Assembly (NCBI GenBank): GCA_029948255.1 | Contig: JALIZF010001728.1 | Location: 561,501-625,500 of the forward strand | DNA length: 64,000 nucleotides | Origin: Telmatactis stephensoni | Taxonomy: Eukaryota > Cnidaria > Anthozoa > Actiniaria > Isophelliidae | Direction of reading: 5' to 3' | In this document: piece after piece, positions 41,940 through 52,341 of the stretch | Layout of the letters: each line of letters starts with the position of its first letter | How positions within the stretch are numbered: the first letter of the stretch is position 1 | Position numbers and translations under genes: made by a program | Notes under the pieces: generated by a model | Database searches by the model: none | What the model was told of the DNA's origin: nothing | Seen by the model: only the letters and a program-made list of their open reading frames with translations

Positions 41940-43211
41940 TTTAATCAGAACGATTATGTGACATCCACTTTGATCCCTAGAATCGTTGAAATCGGCCTGA
42001 AATTAGGTCAGTGGTCGTTTCAGCAAGCAAATAAAACCACTGAAAACATTTACCAGAATTGTTTTCACAGTGTCTATCTATATCCATCACGAGCTAGGCA
42101 TCTGAGACTGTTCACCTTCATATGATTTTGAAGAAAATTCTTCAATGTGAACGAAGCCAGCGTGACATACTGTTCAAAAGAAGCAATTTGGTTTTTTTTT
42201 CGAGAGACAATTCGGTAAATTTTAAAAGAGCTTGAGCTGTATGGCCACATCTTTTGCAAATCTTTAACTTTGTCGAGATCAAATGTCTGATGGTGATGCT
42301 GTTGATACCACTCGAATAGTTCTTTTCTCTATTTTTCTTTCATAAAGTCAGGGTTAAAGTAAGAAATATCAGTCATTGGGTCCTTTTAACCACCCACATG
42401 GGCAGCATCACTGACACTCGTTTCCTATTCAATACTTTTGTTACTTTCTTTACTTGATTCTTTACTGTTCACAACTTCTTGTCTCCTTTTTTGCATCGTT
42501 TTTTTTAACAACAGATGATCTCCATTATACTCTTAACTTTTAAGATTTTCATGACATCCATCACATTCAGCAATGGGGGTATCAGGAACTTTATGACAGA
42601 CTGATGAACTTCTCTTACACCCCAAATACGATTTTACACAATGATGTTGCTTTTTACGTCGAAGAATCCCACATGCAAAATTGAGATTTACCAAAAAACC
42701 CTGTGAAAGTTTTTAATAACGTTATAATGTTCATTAATCAAGAATCAACCACCTCAAACAGGTTTTCATCACCACAAAAGCCAACCTGATTTCTCATCTC
42801 CTAATACGCTACATGGATCCAATAATATTTGCCTTCATGATTTGGGCCCATTGCTCTTTGGAAAGAAGCCAACTCATCTCTTCCAAAAGGACCAACTTTG
42901 GGAGACACCCACAAACGCATGGAGTTCAGTAGATAACGTGGATACACCAGCTGTTTCTGCTTGCAGCACTTAACTTTCTATTAGAAATGAACCATAGCAG
43001 TTATCTCACGTTGCAAGTGTTTATCTTCGCGCTGCAAACAACATACAATTTTACGCTCAAGTAGCCCGACTTCACGCTACATTAGCGTCTTAAAAAAGCT
43101 ACTGCGAGACTTACCATTTGTATTTGATGGTGTTCCTTGCATTGCTGAGAGGCGATCAGCGACTTTTAAAAGTGCTGAACGCACTTCGTTTAACTCGTTG
43201 TTACCCGCCAT
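41940..43211 (-). pseudogene. Decayed cysteine-rich gene, unrecognised
   Basis: A plausible first exon (43211 to 43115) encodes MAGNNELNEVRSALLKVADR and more, ending at GTAAG. After an acceptor TTTCACAG (about 42708) a segment encodes NFACGILRRKKQHHCVKSYL, GCKRSSSVCHK and ECDGCHENLKS, a possible metal-binding cluster. Further down, SFEQYVTLASFTLKNFLQNH lies in another frame. Stops separate the parts. I cannot name the family. Confidence 0.35.
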
Positions 43212-43499
43212 GTTTGAGTCACTGGCAAGTACCAGGTGAAAAGTACAAAGTCGAATTGCAAAATCATCAACGTTGAATAACATAAGGTACAATGTTAAAT
43301 TGTGAAAAATACAAAGTTGGATTACAAAAGGTACAATGTTGAAGTGTAAAAACTACAACTAACCGGCAAAGGAGCTTCTTTGCTGATAACCCAAGCAAAT
43401 GCAACACTTTGGATTGGCTGTCATCAAAAGTTTTAATTTCTGTTAGTACAATTTGAGCCAAAACAGATCAGATCAGGGAGTGCAGTTATTGTGGTAGCG

Positions 43500-44130
43500 G
43501 GTATGAACCGAGGAAATGTCCAGCATACGGATCCATTTGCAACTTTTGCTGAAGCCTTTGCCATTATTGATATAGAACTACCACTCAAAGCTGCAAAGCA
43601 ACTGATTAGAAGTCTTCAAGATCATGAAAGTATAAAATTGCTAGACTAAGACTATAGTCAAGTTGCTAATGATCTGATTTCCCTTGTGTCTGCTACCAAA
43701 GGTGATGCCCCATCAACTTTTGAGTGGATGGCAAACAAAGAAGATGTGTCCTTACCAAAGCTTAAACTGGATGAAAAAGTCTGGAAGTCGGGGCTCAAAT
43801 ATCGCCAGCCTCCAACTCCAATGGATGGTAACTGTTTGTTTCATGCCATCAGTGAACGGCTTTCCAGGTTATGCTCAAAATATACTCAAATTGCCAATGG
43901 CAATCATTTCAAGCTTAGGAGAGAGTGGCCTTCACATCATCTATCCAAGTGGCACTGATAAAGAGCAAGATTATATGAAAGGAATGGCGTCGCTGGGGCA
44001 TGAGGCAGAAGTGCACTACCACAGCCTCGAACCTGCTCAAGACAATTTCCAGGAAGATAAAAGTGAAAAGTGTGAAAAGTGCTTGTATGAAATGAACCAT
44101 CCACTCCCTGGTGAGCCAGAATGGGAGTAA
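43500..44130 (+). pseudogene. OTU-type cysteine protease remnant
   Basis: After a degenerate N-terminal part (NVQHTDPFATFAEAFAIIDI, stop near 43650) the frame from 43686 reads LKYRQPPTPMDGNCLFHAIS. DGNCLFHA is the catalytic Asp/Cys box of OTU deubiquitinase-like proteases. A frameshift near 43890 moves the reading to a frame holding YMKGMASLGHEAEVHYHSLE. The catalytic His box is not clear. OTU domains occur both in host genes and in large transposons and retroelements; no terminal repeats are visible to decide. Confidence 0.6.
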
Positions 44131-44770
44131 CGTAACGTATGTGGTGACAGTATGGGTTTAAATCATGATTGTTGAAAACTGTTTTCCTAACTCAGTGCAT
44201 GACATATATTGTGTTGGAATGATCAGTTATTAAACTAAAATTCGTAGGATTATCATCCGTTAGGGTACTTAGGAAATTTTAGACTGAGCATGCAAAAAGA
44301 AGCATGAAGTTAAACAAAAAAAATTATGGGGAAAAAATGAAACACAAAGCGAATGTAGTGTTTTGTCAAATGATAACTTTTTGCTTTGTATTTGTTAAAG
44401 TTTTTATCTAATTTCCACAACTATTATGGAAAAAAAAATTCTGATTGTGTTAAGAGTTTTATAGATACATTTGGTACATTGAGCAAACTTATCAGTCTAG
44501 GACAAAGCTCGTTATGTAATCACACATAATAATTAGATTATGGAATTCAAAAGAATAATCTAGCATATACGCCTGTATTGTATACATTGGGTTAATTTGA
44601 TCAACAAATGAATTTGTTTCTGTTTACTGTGTTTAGCTTCAGTTGTTTGGACACTAATTCTTAATTGTGCTAATTATAAATTTCGTGGATACTGAAAATT
44701 TTATAATTACTTGACAGTGTTTTTTTGTAATCACTTATAATTCCGTTCCATCTATCAGATTTTGTATTTT
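44131..44770. other. Non-coding stretch
   Basis: AT-rich sequence without credible coding potential or recognised repeat. Confidence 0.5.
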
Positions 44771-44771
44771 C

Positions 44772-44876
44772 CCCTGGGTTCATTTGTGGGCCTCAAGTGG
44801 GTTCATTTGTGGGCCTGGGATCATTTGCAGGCCTCTAGTGGGTTCACTTGTGGGCCTGGGATCATTTGCAGGCTTG
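44772..44876. repeat. Short tandem repeat, units of about 20-40 bp
   Basis: Repeated blocks of GTGGGTTCATTTGTGGGCCT alternating with GGGATCATTTGCAGGCCT(C). It immediately follows the end of the Merlin-like transposase remnant. Confidence 0.8.
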
Positions 44877-44879
44877 TAC

Positions 44880-45310
44880 ATATCACATTTAAAATGTTTT
44901 CAAATGGACACTGTAGACCTCTCCAGCTTCTCCACATGTGTTCATCTAAGAAGGAACTAATGTTTTTTCTTGACACTCCTCTTTGCCTCTTGATCCTATC
45001 CTTCAGCTTGTTCCATGCAGAATAGATTTCCTGTGTATGAACACCTGTAAATGGGTTAACAAAGTGGCGTCAATGAACTGCAATTTCGTGTCATGCAACG
45101 TTAGGCTGTAATTGCAGATTTCTGTAGATCCCCCAATCATCAGAGTGGACTACTGTAGCTAGAAGAATACAGCGATTAATAGAGATTAATAAGAGGCTGA
45201 AGAGTTTTGAAGTCTCTTAGCCTCACAACTTTAAAATATCCACAAGCTGGCTGTAATAAGTGGACACTATTCTGAACACCCAATTGTCGGTCCTTGGACG
45301 CCGCCCTCTG
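44880..45310 (-). pseudogene. Merlin/ISXO2-like transposase C-terminal remnant
   Basis: Minus-strand pieces in mixed frames read NRGRRPRTDNWVFRIVSTYY, VVHSDDWGIY, HFVNPFTGVHTQEIYSAWNK and SSFLDEHMWRRW. They follow the order of IS1595/ISXO2-like (Merlin) transposases: GRRPRT..WVFG, HSDxW, HFVNP.TGAHTQ.IE..W, and a C-terminal E..WR. The usual catalytic E of HTQxIE reads as E-I here. Several stops make it a fossil. Confidence 0.55.
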
Positions 45311-45539
45311 TTGTTCTAAAATAATGAGAAAACAATAGTATTAGTGTTAGTGATAATCAGTAATGATAAGTCATTATATCTTGAAAACAAATTCCTTACT
45401 TTTCTTTTGTGGTTGAACTTTCTTCATGACAGAAACAGGTCCACTGAAAGGAACAAGTTGGCAGCACTGAAGGTCTATGGTTCATATGGCTCTAAGCCTT
45501 CCACAAACATTAGAGACCTCGTCTTCACTTAGGGAGAGA
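45311..45539. other. Short unassigned stretch before the gypsy LTR
   Basis: No recognised gene. AGAGA at 45535-45539 directly precedes the LTR and would be one copy of a 5-bp target duplication. Confidence 0.3.
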
Positions 45540-45847
45540 TGTCTTGATATTGTAACTTAGAGTTCCTCAGAAGCCCACTGCAATGGTTTCTACATTGATT
45601 CTTGTAATATTTAGATCAGTTCCAGAGATGTTGTTCCTTGTTCTATGTCTTGTATAAGACAGCGATCATGTTACAACTACTATTAAAATCAGTAGACCAC
45701 GGCACCCAGTCTTTTTATCGTTGATCTGTTGTTTACCAGAATCTGTCACGTGATTTTGACATCACGTGATATCGTTGCTGCTGTATTGTCACCATTTATT
45801 TTGATTTTGACCAGTGAAATTTTTTAAAACATTCAACAAAGTAAAAC

Positions 45848-46180
45848 ATGATTATATCGAAGAGTGGCCGCAGTTATACTTCGGGAGAAGCGCTTGGTAT
45901 GGATCTTCGAACTAGTAACGTTGACCATATTGTACAAAGAGTTGGCGATGTTATTACTGGATATTTTCAAGGATCATTTACAGAGGTTGCTAAACACTTC
46001 AATTTGAGTCGAATGGTCGATCAAAAGTTATGGAAACAATGCCGCGAACAAGGTGATATTACTCATCAGCGGAAAAGTGGCAATCCCCCTAGTCTACAAC
46101 AAGATCTTAATTTCATTGAAGCTTTAAAGACAGCTAGACCATATTTACCATATGCTAGACTCTACGATGCTGTAGATTAA
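45848..46180 (+). pseudogene. Transposase N-terminal helix-turn-helix, truncated
   Basis: From ATG 45848 the frame encodes MIISKSGRSYTSGEALGMDL and then a paired-like DNA-binding region: ITGYFQGSFTEVAKHFNLSR, WKQCREQGDITHQRKSG, and a linker FIEALKTARPYLPYARLY. It ends at TAG 46178-46180. No DDE domain follows, so the catalytic part is deleted. Related style to the HTH in the nested element at about 47690-47935. Confidence 0.65.
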
Positions 46181-46699
46181 TGTAGACTACTGTCAAGATT
46201 TTTTAAACTTCATGAGCATTCATAATGTACGTAGTTTATCATTGCATTTTATTTACAAAATGACAACTTTATTAACACAATATTCAAACAGAACATAATA
46301 TAACTAAGACACAGTCATACTCTTGGATTCAAAAATTCTTATACAGGGAATTTCCCCTTTGGTCGCTTTGGCTTAATTACCTACAGCGTGACGATCGTTG
46401 CGACGTCCAATTCATCGTAGCTTGTGCTACTGTTTATTAAAACAATTAAAAACATTTTTTTTTTGAAAATAATCCGTGAAAAATGTCATAACATAGTATA
46501 TAACAACTAGAATTCAATAAAAAGTCAACGCTATGAACTCAAAATGACCAGCATAACATTTATTACAGTCAAAGTCAGTCGACATATCATTATAGTCAGC
46601 ATCAGTAAGTTTATATATGAAAAAGGTCACTCATTTAAACTTTTTTGAATCCCAAGGGCCAGCAGGTAATCATCAGATCCCGCAGCAGTATTAGTACTT

Positions 46700-48742
46700 G
46701 TACTAGTAGCAGTCAGCCAGTAAACACCTCGATCCTGCCAAAGCCTTCGATATGGATTTCATACTCTTGTTTTTCAGCTTTGAAGAACCAACTGATTCAA
46801 AGTTGGGTCAATTTCATGTAGCACCTTTTGAATATCAAACCCAGGAGGTGGGATTTTGCCTTTAAGAATGTTTTCAAGCTTTTTGGAATCTTAAACTGAA
46901 ACTTATTTATCTTAATCTGAAACTTATTTAATTTTCCACCTGTGTTCCATCGGCACTGACGTTTAAGTATTTGGTAGGATCGCTCTCAATAAGAGGAGTC
47001 CTGACTTTGTAAATATACCGTTCTTTGATCGAAGCAGCAGACGCCTGTTTTACTTTTAAATCATTTTCAATCAATGAAATCTCCTTGACCAGATCTCTTT
47101 GCTGTCACTTTACGTCCTTTACTATGCTTTGCAGTTAAGTTTGGCATGACAGAAGTTTTGTTACATACTTTTGTCGTTTATACAATGAGGTTACCAGGGG
47201 CAACGTCAAAAGTTGCTTATGTCATCAAGCCAAAAGCGGGAAATATCACCATTTTCACCAGCACCATTTTCATTTTGCTAGGTATTGCTTGCCAAGGTTT
47301 CTCGATTGTACTTAATCTTGGTACTAGAAATGATTCAACTAAAAGTTTTTTTTATGATATTTCATTTGCTGAAGACTGGTGCGAGATCATTTCTGTCGAA
47401 GAATCAGAGCTTTCTTCATTTTAAGATCTAATGCAAGCTGTGAGAGCAAAAGTTGATTGTTTGCAGTTTATCCCCGATACCGAGTTGAGGATAAAATACA
47501 GGGACGACAAGAACACATGTGTAAACCTTCATACTGGAGATTCTTTTTGTGATGCCTTGCGATGTGCTAGTATGGTGCAAGGGGGAAATCACTGAGTAAG
47601 ACGTTCCTTGTGGAATGTCTCCAAATTCTTCAAGCTTTTCATAAATTTCTTTTATAATGAACAGGTAGGCCTCTCGTTTTTCAGAACTTCAACAAGCTCC
47701 CTCCAGTCTTTTTGCGTGGCTCAATAGTACCGTCATTGTGCAAACGATTCCAAATATTCTTGACGGTCTCTCTATGAACTTTGAAAGAATTTGCAACGTC
47801 AGAAAATCGACCAGGAAAATAACCACTCACTGCATCTCCTCCATTTCGAACTATTTCATTGACAATGGATCTCCTGAAATCAGAGCCTGGCCCTTTATAA
47901 ATGTTCTTCCTTTTCTATTTACTCTGTCCATATCTGGCTTTGTCCTAACACAGACAACACACTTGAAACGTTGACGTTTGACGTTGCCCCTGGTAACCTC
48001 ATTGTATGAATGACAAAAGTATGTAACAAAACTTCCGTCACGCCAAACTTAACTGCAAAGCGTAGTACTTCTGCTTTTACTTCAGGGTGTTTAGTCAGTT
48101 CTCCGTAATGAAACAAAGTATCACACTTCTAGTATGGGCAATTCAGACGATTGTGTCCTTCCCTGTGGTGGCAATTGCTACATCTCAGTCCTTCGCCTTG
48201 AACTTGACTTTTTTTGTTCTTTTCAGAGTGTTCTTGCAGCCATTCCAAGACTCTTTGTTCTCTTTCTTTAAAAGTTTTCTTTTAAGTTATCAATATATTC
48301 TTTGGTGTGACCGGTTGACAGCTATTCAGGGCATGTAGTACAAAGCTTGAACTTGTGAACGGTTGAGATAACAATTGTATGGCTGGACCTGATTTGGCTG
48401 AAGGAGGAAAATCAGCAAAATAGACTTCGTGAACTTCGACTAGGAGTTGGTCTTTGTTCTTGTCGCTTCAGTTTTGTCGGTGGGTTAAACGCGGGAGAGT
48501 TAGCTTCTTTAACTCTAAGGGTAATTCGTTTGAAGTCTGTTTTCTACAGAAGAAGCACATCTAAACATTTCCACCAAAGCATTTCTCATTGTCACAGTAT
48601 TGCACTCAGAGTTGCTCGAGCTGTAGATAACTGTAGCGTTTTGAAAGGGCGTGAATTCTCTCAACCAGTGAACTTCATCGGGGCCGATAAAAGAGACACC
48701 ATATCTGTCATTATCTAACTTAGTTTTTAGCTGATACATCAA
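46700..48742 (-). pseudogene. Zinc-knuckle accessory gene of the second TA element, disrupted
   Basis: Minus-strand remnants: MYQLKTKLDNDRYGVSFIGP (48739 downward), then EREQRVLEWLQEHSEKNKKS and the knuckle CSNCHHREGHNRLNC (CX2CX5HX4C), a TAG, and TKHPEVKAEV (near 48085). The last motif parallels DKHPELKSEI after the knuckle of the protein at 1584-2519. A nested element intervenes. Beyond it (about 47110 downward) VKEISLIENDLKVKQASAAS and SDPTKYLNVS continue, again parallel to the other protein. This conservation supports a shared accessory family. Confidence 0.55.
47120..48066. mobile_element. Small nested element with HTH gene
   Basis: Inverted arms of about 90 bp (GCTTTGCAGTTAAGTTTGGC to GGTTACCAGGGGCAACGTCA) bound about 950 bp that interrupts the zinc-knuckle gene. 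Inside, the minus strand at about 47690-47935 encodes FRRSIVNEIVRNGGDAVSGY, FPGRFSDVANSFKVHRETVK and NIWNRLHNDGTIEPRKK, a Tc1/mariner-like DNA-binding start. A plus-strand segment near 47437-47595 (FIPDTELRIKYRDDKNTCVN) resembles a PB1-like fold weakly. Target duplication not resolved. Confidence 0.55.
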
Positions 48743-49021
48743 AAACTCAGAGATTTGTCATGCTTCGTTACTACACTGCTCTTGATAGTAAAATCAAAAT
48801 AAACGGCGGCATTTCAACAGCAACGATATCACGTGATGTGAAAATTGTGTCCACGTGGTACATTAAAAAGCTATCACGTGACAGTGATAGGTGAGTGACA
48901 GATCGACGATAAAAAGACTGGGTGCCACAGGCTACTGATTTTGATAGTACAACTACAACTTTACTGGCCTGAGTTGCGTGACAACTCGGATCATCTTACA
49001 TACCATACATATATCATGACA

Positions 49022-50205
49022 TCCCCCTTTCTGTAAGAGATTATAAACGAACAGTAACAGATGATTATATATTTTTCAGTTAGACATGTTACATTTTTTG
49101 CTTATATTACTATACAGTCTACATTTCTTTAGAATTTTCCACTTAATGGTAAAAGTTGTTAGCGTCTTTTAAGTTTCAAATATGTTTTGATAGTTCTGTT
49201 TCGTTTCTTCAGTTGCTGTGTTTGAATGATGTCTTGTGGTTTCTGTAACGTTCTTTAAAGTTTGTTGCAAGTCCTACGTAGGTTTCTGACGATGTGGTTG
49301 TTTCTACAGTTGCTTGATAAATTACGTTATTTTGGAGGCATTTTCCTTCAAGGGGACATTCTGTTTTTCTTCTGCAGTTATATTATTTGTTTTGTTCATT
49401 GGCTGTTTGGGTTGTGGTTATTTTCTTGTTATGAGTGGAGATGGTGGTCTTTATGTTTGGCATGCAGGAGTAGCTTAGCTTGAGCGTGTGCCTATTAAAG
49501 ATTTTATGCAATGGATGATCCCTCGGGAAGCATTGGTTTACAGCATTTAAGAACTTCTTTCCAACGTTGGTTTTCATATTTGAATCCCAGGGAGGGTTAT
49601 ACCACGTGATGTTTCTTTTGCAGCTTTTTCTGTTTTTTTTTTCCACGTTGGTTGGGCTGTGGATTGTATGTCAGCTTGTGATCGTATCTGCTTTCATTCA
49701 ATGCTTTTTGGTATGGTTCTACTGTTTCGTTAAACACTTCTTGGTTAGAGGAGATATTTGTTAGCCTCTTGTTAATGCTAAGTGGAATGTTTTTCAGTAA
49801 TGGAGGATGATTACTTTGTTGGTGTACGTATAAAAGTTTGTTATTGGGTTTCAAGTAAGGTTTGTAGGTTCCGTTTGTTAGGTTAAATGTTACATCTAAG
49901 AAGTTAACAGTTTTTTTGTTAGCTATTGTTATTTTTAAATCATTAGTTTTAAATATTTTGCAGATTTCTTTCTTGATCTTTTCTGTTTCTCTAGGGCTAG
50001 CATGGCAGGCAATTAAACCATCATCACGGTAGAGGCCCACTGAAAAATGAAGCTTTGGTGTGATCCACAATAACATGTATAAGCCAGTTAATTCACATGT
50101 TTCTGCTCCATCGTATGAGCCCATGGTCACGTCAAACATGTTGTTGTTGCATTTCTTTATACATGGAGAGTCTAGATGATGTAGAAATGATCATTTGGCA
50201 TGGAT
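49022..50205 (-). pseudogene. Penelope-like element: RT tail and GIY-YIG remnant
   Basis: Minus-strand reading gives NMFDVTMGSYDGAETCELTG, LYRDDGLIACHASPRE (with the YxDD catalytic box), VNFLDVTFNLTNGTYKPYLK, LYVHQQSNHPPLLKNIPLSI, then in a shifted frame RNITWYNPPWDSNMKTNVGK and IFNRHTLKLSYSCMPNIKT. After a stop come [20 protein letters not shown] and [20 protein letters not shown], a GIY-YIG endonuclease segment, and LTEKYIIICY near the end. The order RT, WxNPP, CMPN, C-rich linker, GIY-YIG is that of Penelope-like elements. It is 5'-truncated, frameshifted and abuts the gypsy purine tract. Confidence 0.75.
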
Positions 50206-50223
50206 TATAGCAATTATATATAT

Positions 50224-50520
50224 ATAGCAATTTCAAAAAAGGTTCACGGGGTGAATGGTGATCGGCGATTGGTGATTGCACAACCAAAAGGAACTGTGGT
50301 CATGCTATTAGACTGCTATCTGGCGCGAAGATATGAATCGCCTATCAACCACTTTGTCCAATAAGGTCTTTACTGCATGGTACCGGCATTGCTTGGGTAT
50401 TTAATTAATGAAAATGAAGCAATTCTGTTACCCTAAACGTCCTTTCGGTCGTGCAATCACCATTTGCCAATTGCCATTTGCCCATTGCCATTTGCCCAGC
50501 CAACCATTTTTGAAATAGCT
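50224..50520. mobile_element. MITE with AGC-ATTTCAAAAA ends
   Basis: About 297 bp with ends AGCAATTTCAAAAAAGGTT and, inverted, AACCATTTTTGAAATAGCT, flanked by TATATATA on both sides. The interior has runs of GCCATTTGCCCA and GATTGGTGATTG. It separates the gypsy pol tail from the Penelope-like remnant. Confidence 0.75.
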
Positions 50521-50527
50521 ATATATA

Positions 50528-51770
50528 TCATTTTTGAAGCAGTTGCTTGTAATTGGCGCTCCTAATGTTCCATAGTTCACTATGTTTCAAGCAGTTCTGT
50601 GTATATTGTAACACATATCTGTCTGGTGGCTTCACAATTCTGCCACTACGTGTCATTAATGTTCCAGGCGGTGGTGTTGACTTAGGGACGTCTGTTTCTG
50701 TGTTGTAGGTATTCATGTGTGGTTCTGTAGACAGTGCCTGTGGTCTTGCAGGGGGTTGATGGTGCTTTTGTGTGTTTAGTTGTGGCACAGCTCCCTACCC
50801 ATTGGAGTGATGACTATATGATTTTTGTGGCTACCATTTGTGGTCATGTGATTTTCAGTCACGTGATATATTTTTGAGCACGAGGTGTTTAAGCTGTACT
50901 AGGTTGTACGATCGAGTAATGGATCGAAGAGATCACAGCTAATTCGTTGAGTTAAGAGCCATACAGTCCGGTAAGGATACAGTCATTAGTTTTATTAATT
51001 GTAAACCGATATGACATCAGAAATTGTAATAATTTTGTGTAGAAAACGGCCGCCGCCGCCTCGACTGTCATTGACATCGACAAGAAGCAGTAGTTGTTGT
51101 GTTCATGGCAATAAAGATGGGTGTTTTTATGGCGTGTTTTTATGACTCCTATGGAGGAGTAATAATCTTGGTATATTGAGTTTCTCTGTTATCATACTGG
51201 GTTCCCACCTTTTTGTAGAGGGGTCTTGGATGTTTACCTTTTGTCCTGGCTGAAGATCCTGAATCGTCTTGGTAGTACGGTCATAGTAATGTTTCTGCAA
51301 CTCTTGTCGTTTCTTTAGTCTTTCTATGATCTCATCACTGTTTCGTTCCCTTAGCAAACCGTGTGGTAGATTGTCTTGGATCTTTCTTCCAATGAGTATT
51401 TCAGCAGGAGATGGCAATTTGCTGTCAATGGGAATGGCCTGGAGACAAAGTAGAGCCATATATGGATCTTCTCTGGTCCTTTTGGTCTTTTGTAGGACTG
51501 CTTTTACCGTTTTTACCTGGTTTTCTATAAACCCATTACTCTGTGGATAATGCGGGGAACTGGTAATATGGTTGAACCCATAATCTTTAGAAAACTCCTG
51601 AAAACTAGCACTGCTGTAGTGGTGTCAGTTGTCAGGCCTTACGATCTTTGCTCGAAGCTTGGTTTTCTCTGCTCCTTGATGATTTGCATGTAATTTGTCT
51701 AGAATTTCTTTCTGCATGGTAGAGGGAATCACGATTCTCTGTCCTTTTGTTAGGATGCTATCGTTTGTTA
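50528..51770 (-). pseudogene. Gypsy integrase C-terminal and pol tail remnant
   Basis: Minus-strand pieces: QRIVIPSTMQKEILDKLHAN (zinc-binding region, near 51745-51690), ITSSPHYPQSNGFIENQVK (catalytic E region), LPSPAEILIGRKIQDNLPHG and LQPGQKVNIQDPSTKRWEPS (51459-51180), then after a 330-bp insert (about 50790-51120) the tail RSGRIVKPPDRYV (50788-50528). The first integrase aspartates are deleted. The insert holds AATAAAGATG and ends in TGT/CA-like sequence, so it may be a solo LTR; I cannot assign it. Confidence 0.7.
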
Positions 51771-51779
51771 ATGACATCA

Positions 51780-52175
51780 TCAATGACACATCATCAACTT
51801 TCACTCAGTGCATTTTTGTTTTTCCAGTAATTGGGCGTTTGAACTCAATGAAATAGCTGTGAGACGCATGATCTGACTCCAAAACAAAACCCACACAACT
51901 ACCTCTCACAGAACTTTTCTTTCCTTTTATGGCTTTCTTTGATCTGTTAGGCGAATATGAACGACATCTCCCATGTTATATACCGACGGTGGATTTGTCT
52001 TCAGTTCTCTTTTTATCATATTCTGAGCAGCCTTGTTCGAAGATTTAAAAGCCTTGTCTCTTGATACTGGTAGGGATTGTGGAGAAGGGATATATTGTAA
52101 GTGCTCTTCTGAGAAATGCGTTAACATGTCTCTATGGCAATAATGCAGGGACATTCTTTGGTGTGGAACCACCAT
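51780..52175 (-). pseudogene. Second integrase-type C-terminal fragment
   Basis: Minus strand reads KTNPPSVYNMGDVVHIRLTD and ESDHASHSYFIEFKRPITGK, then KVDDVSLM. This looks like the SH3-like C-terminal domain of Ginger or KRBA2-type integrases rather than gypsy. It joins the gypsy fragment at about 51775 without an obvious boundary. Confidence 0.4.
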
Positions 52176-52239
52176 CTGTAGAGGAATACTTTTCCTAATT
52201 GTGCAAGTGCTTCAATGCAACGTACATGTATTATGTATG

Positions 52240-52341
52240 AGATAGTTACCGAAGCCGGCAGCAATATTGGATATATTGCAGTCAGCTGAGGGCGTTTGAC
52301 TGCAATATATCCAATATTGCTGCTGGCTGAAGTAACTATCT
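52240..52341. repeat. 45-bp inverted repeat hairpin
   Basis: Arms 52240-52284 and 52297-52341 (AGATAGTTAC...TATTGCAGTCA) are reverse complements with a few mismatches, loop 12 bp. A second hairpin built of AATATTATTGATAATGCT lies near 52637-52697. Related TATAATTACTG ends at about 52343 and 52815 suggest a decayed non-autonomous element. Confidence 0.65.

Larger units (their letters stand above)
45680..48947. mobile_element. Second multi-gene TA element (Tc1/mariner-like)
   Basis: 3268 bp with inverted repeats of about 150 bp (outer CTATTAAAATCAGTAG / CTACTGATTTTGATAG; then GGCACCCAGTCTTTTTATCG and AACGATATCACGTGAT) and TA at 45678-45679 and 48948-48949. It holds a plus-strand transposase helix-turn-helix (45848-46180) and a minus-strand zinc-knuckle gene (remnants between 46700 and 48742) split by a smaller nested element at about 47120-48066. 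The plan matches the element at 1123-9757. 46181-46700 holds no recognised gene. Confidence 0.75.
45540..49021 (-). mobile_element. Gypsy-like 3' LTR, split by a TA element
   Basis: Minus-strand LTR beginning TGTCATGATATATGTATGG (49021 downward) after the purine tract GAAAGGGGGA and ending ATATCAAGACA at 45540, so TG...CA ends. About 214 bp without the 3.27-kb insertion at 45680-48947. Across the insertion the sequence joins smoothly as GTTGTAGTTGTAGTTGTAAC. The 5' LTR is not in the window. Confidence 0.7.

Noticed and set aside
49262..49483. Plus-strand hydrophobic frame (LFLQLLDKL...) as a membrane protein
   Set aside because: It is the antisense of the Penelope-like GIY-YIG and CMPN region.
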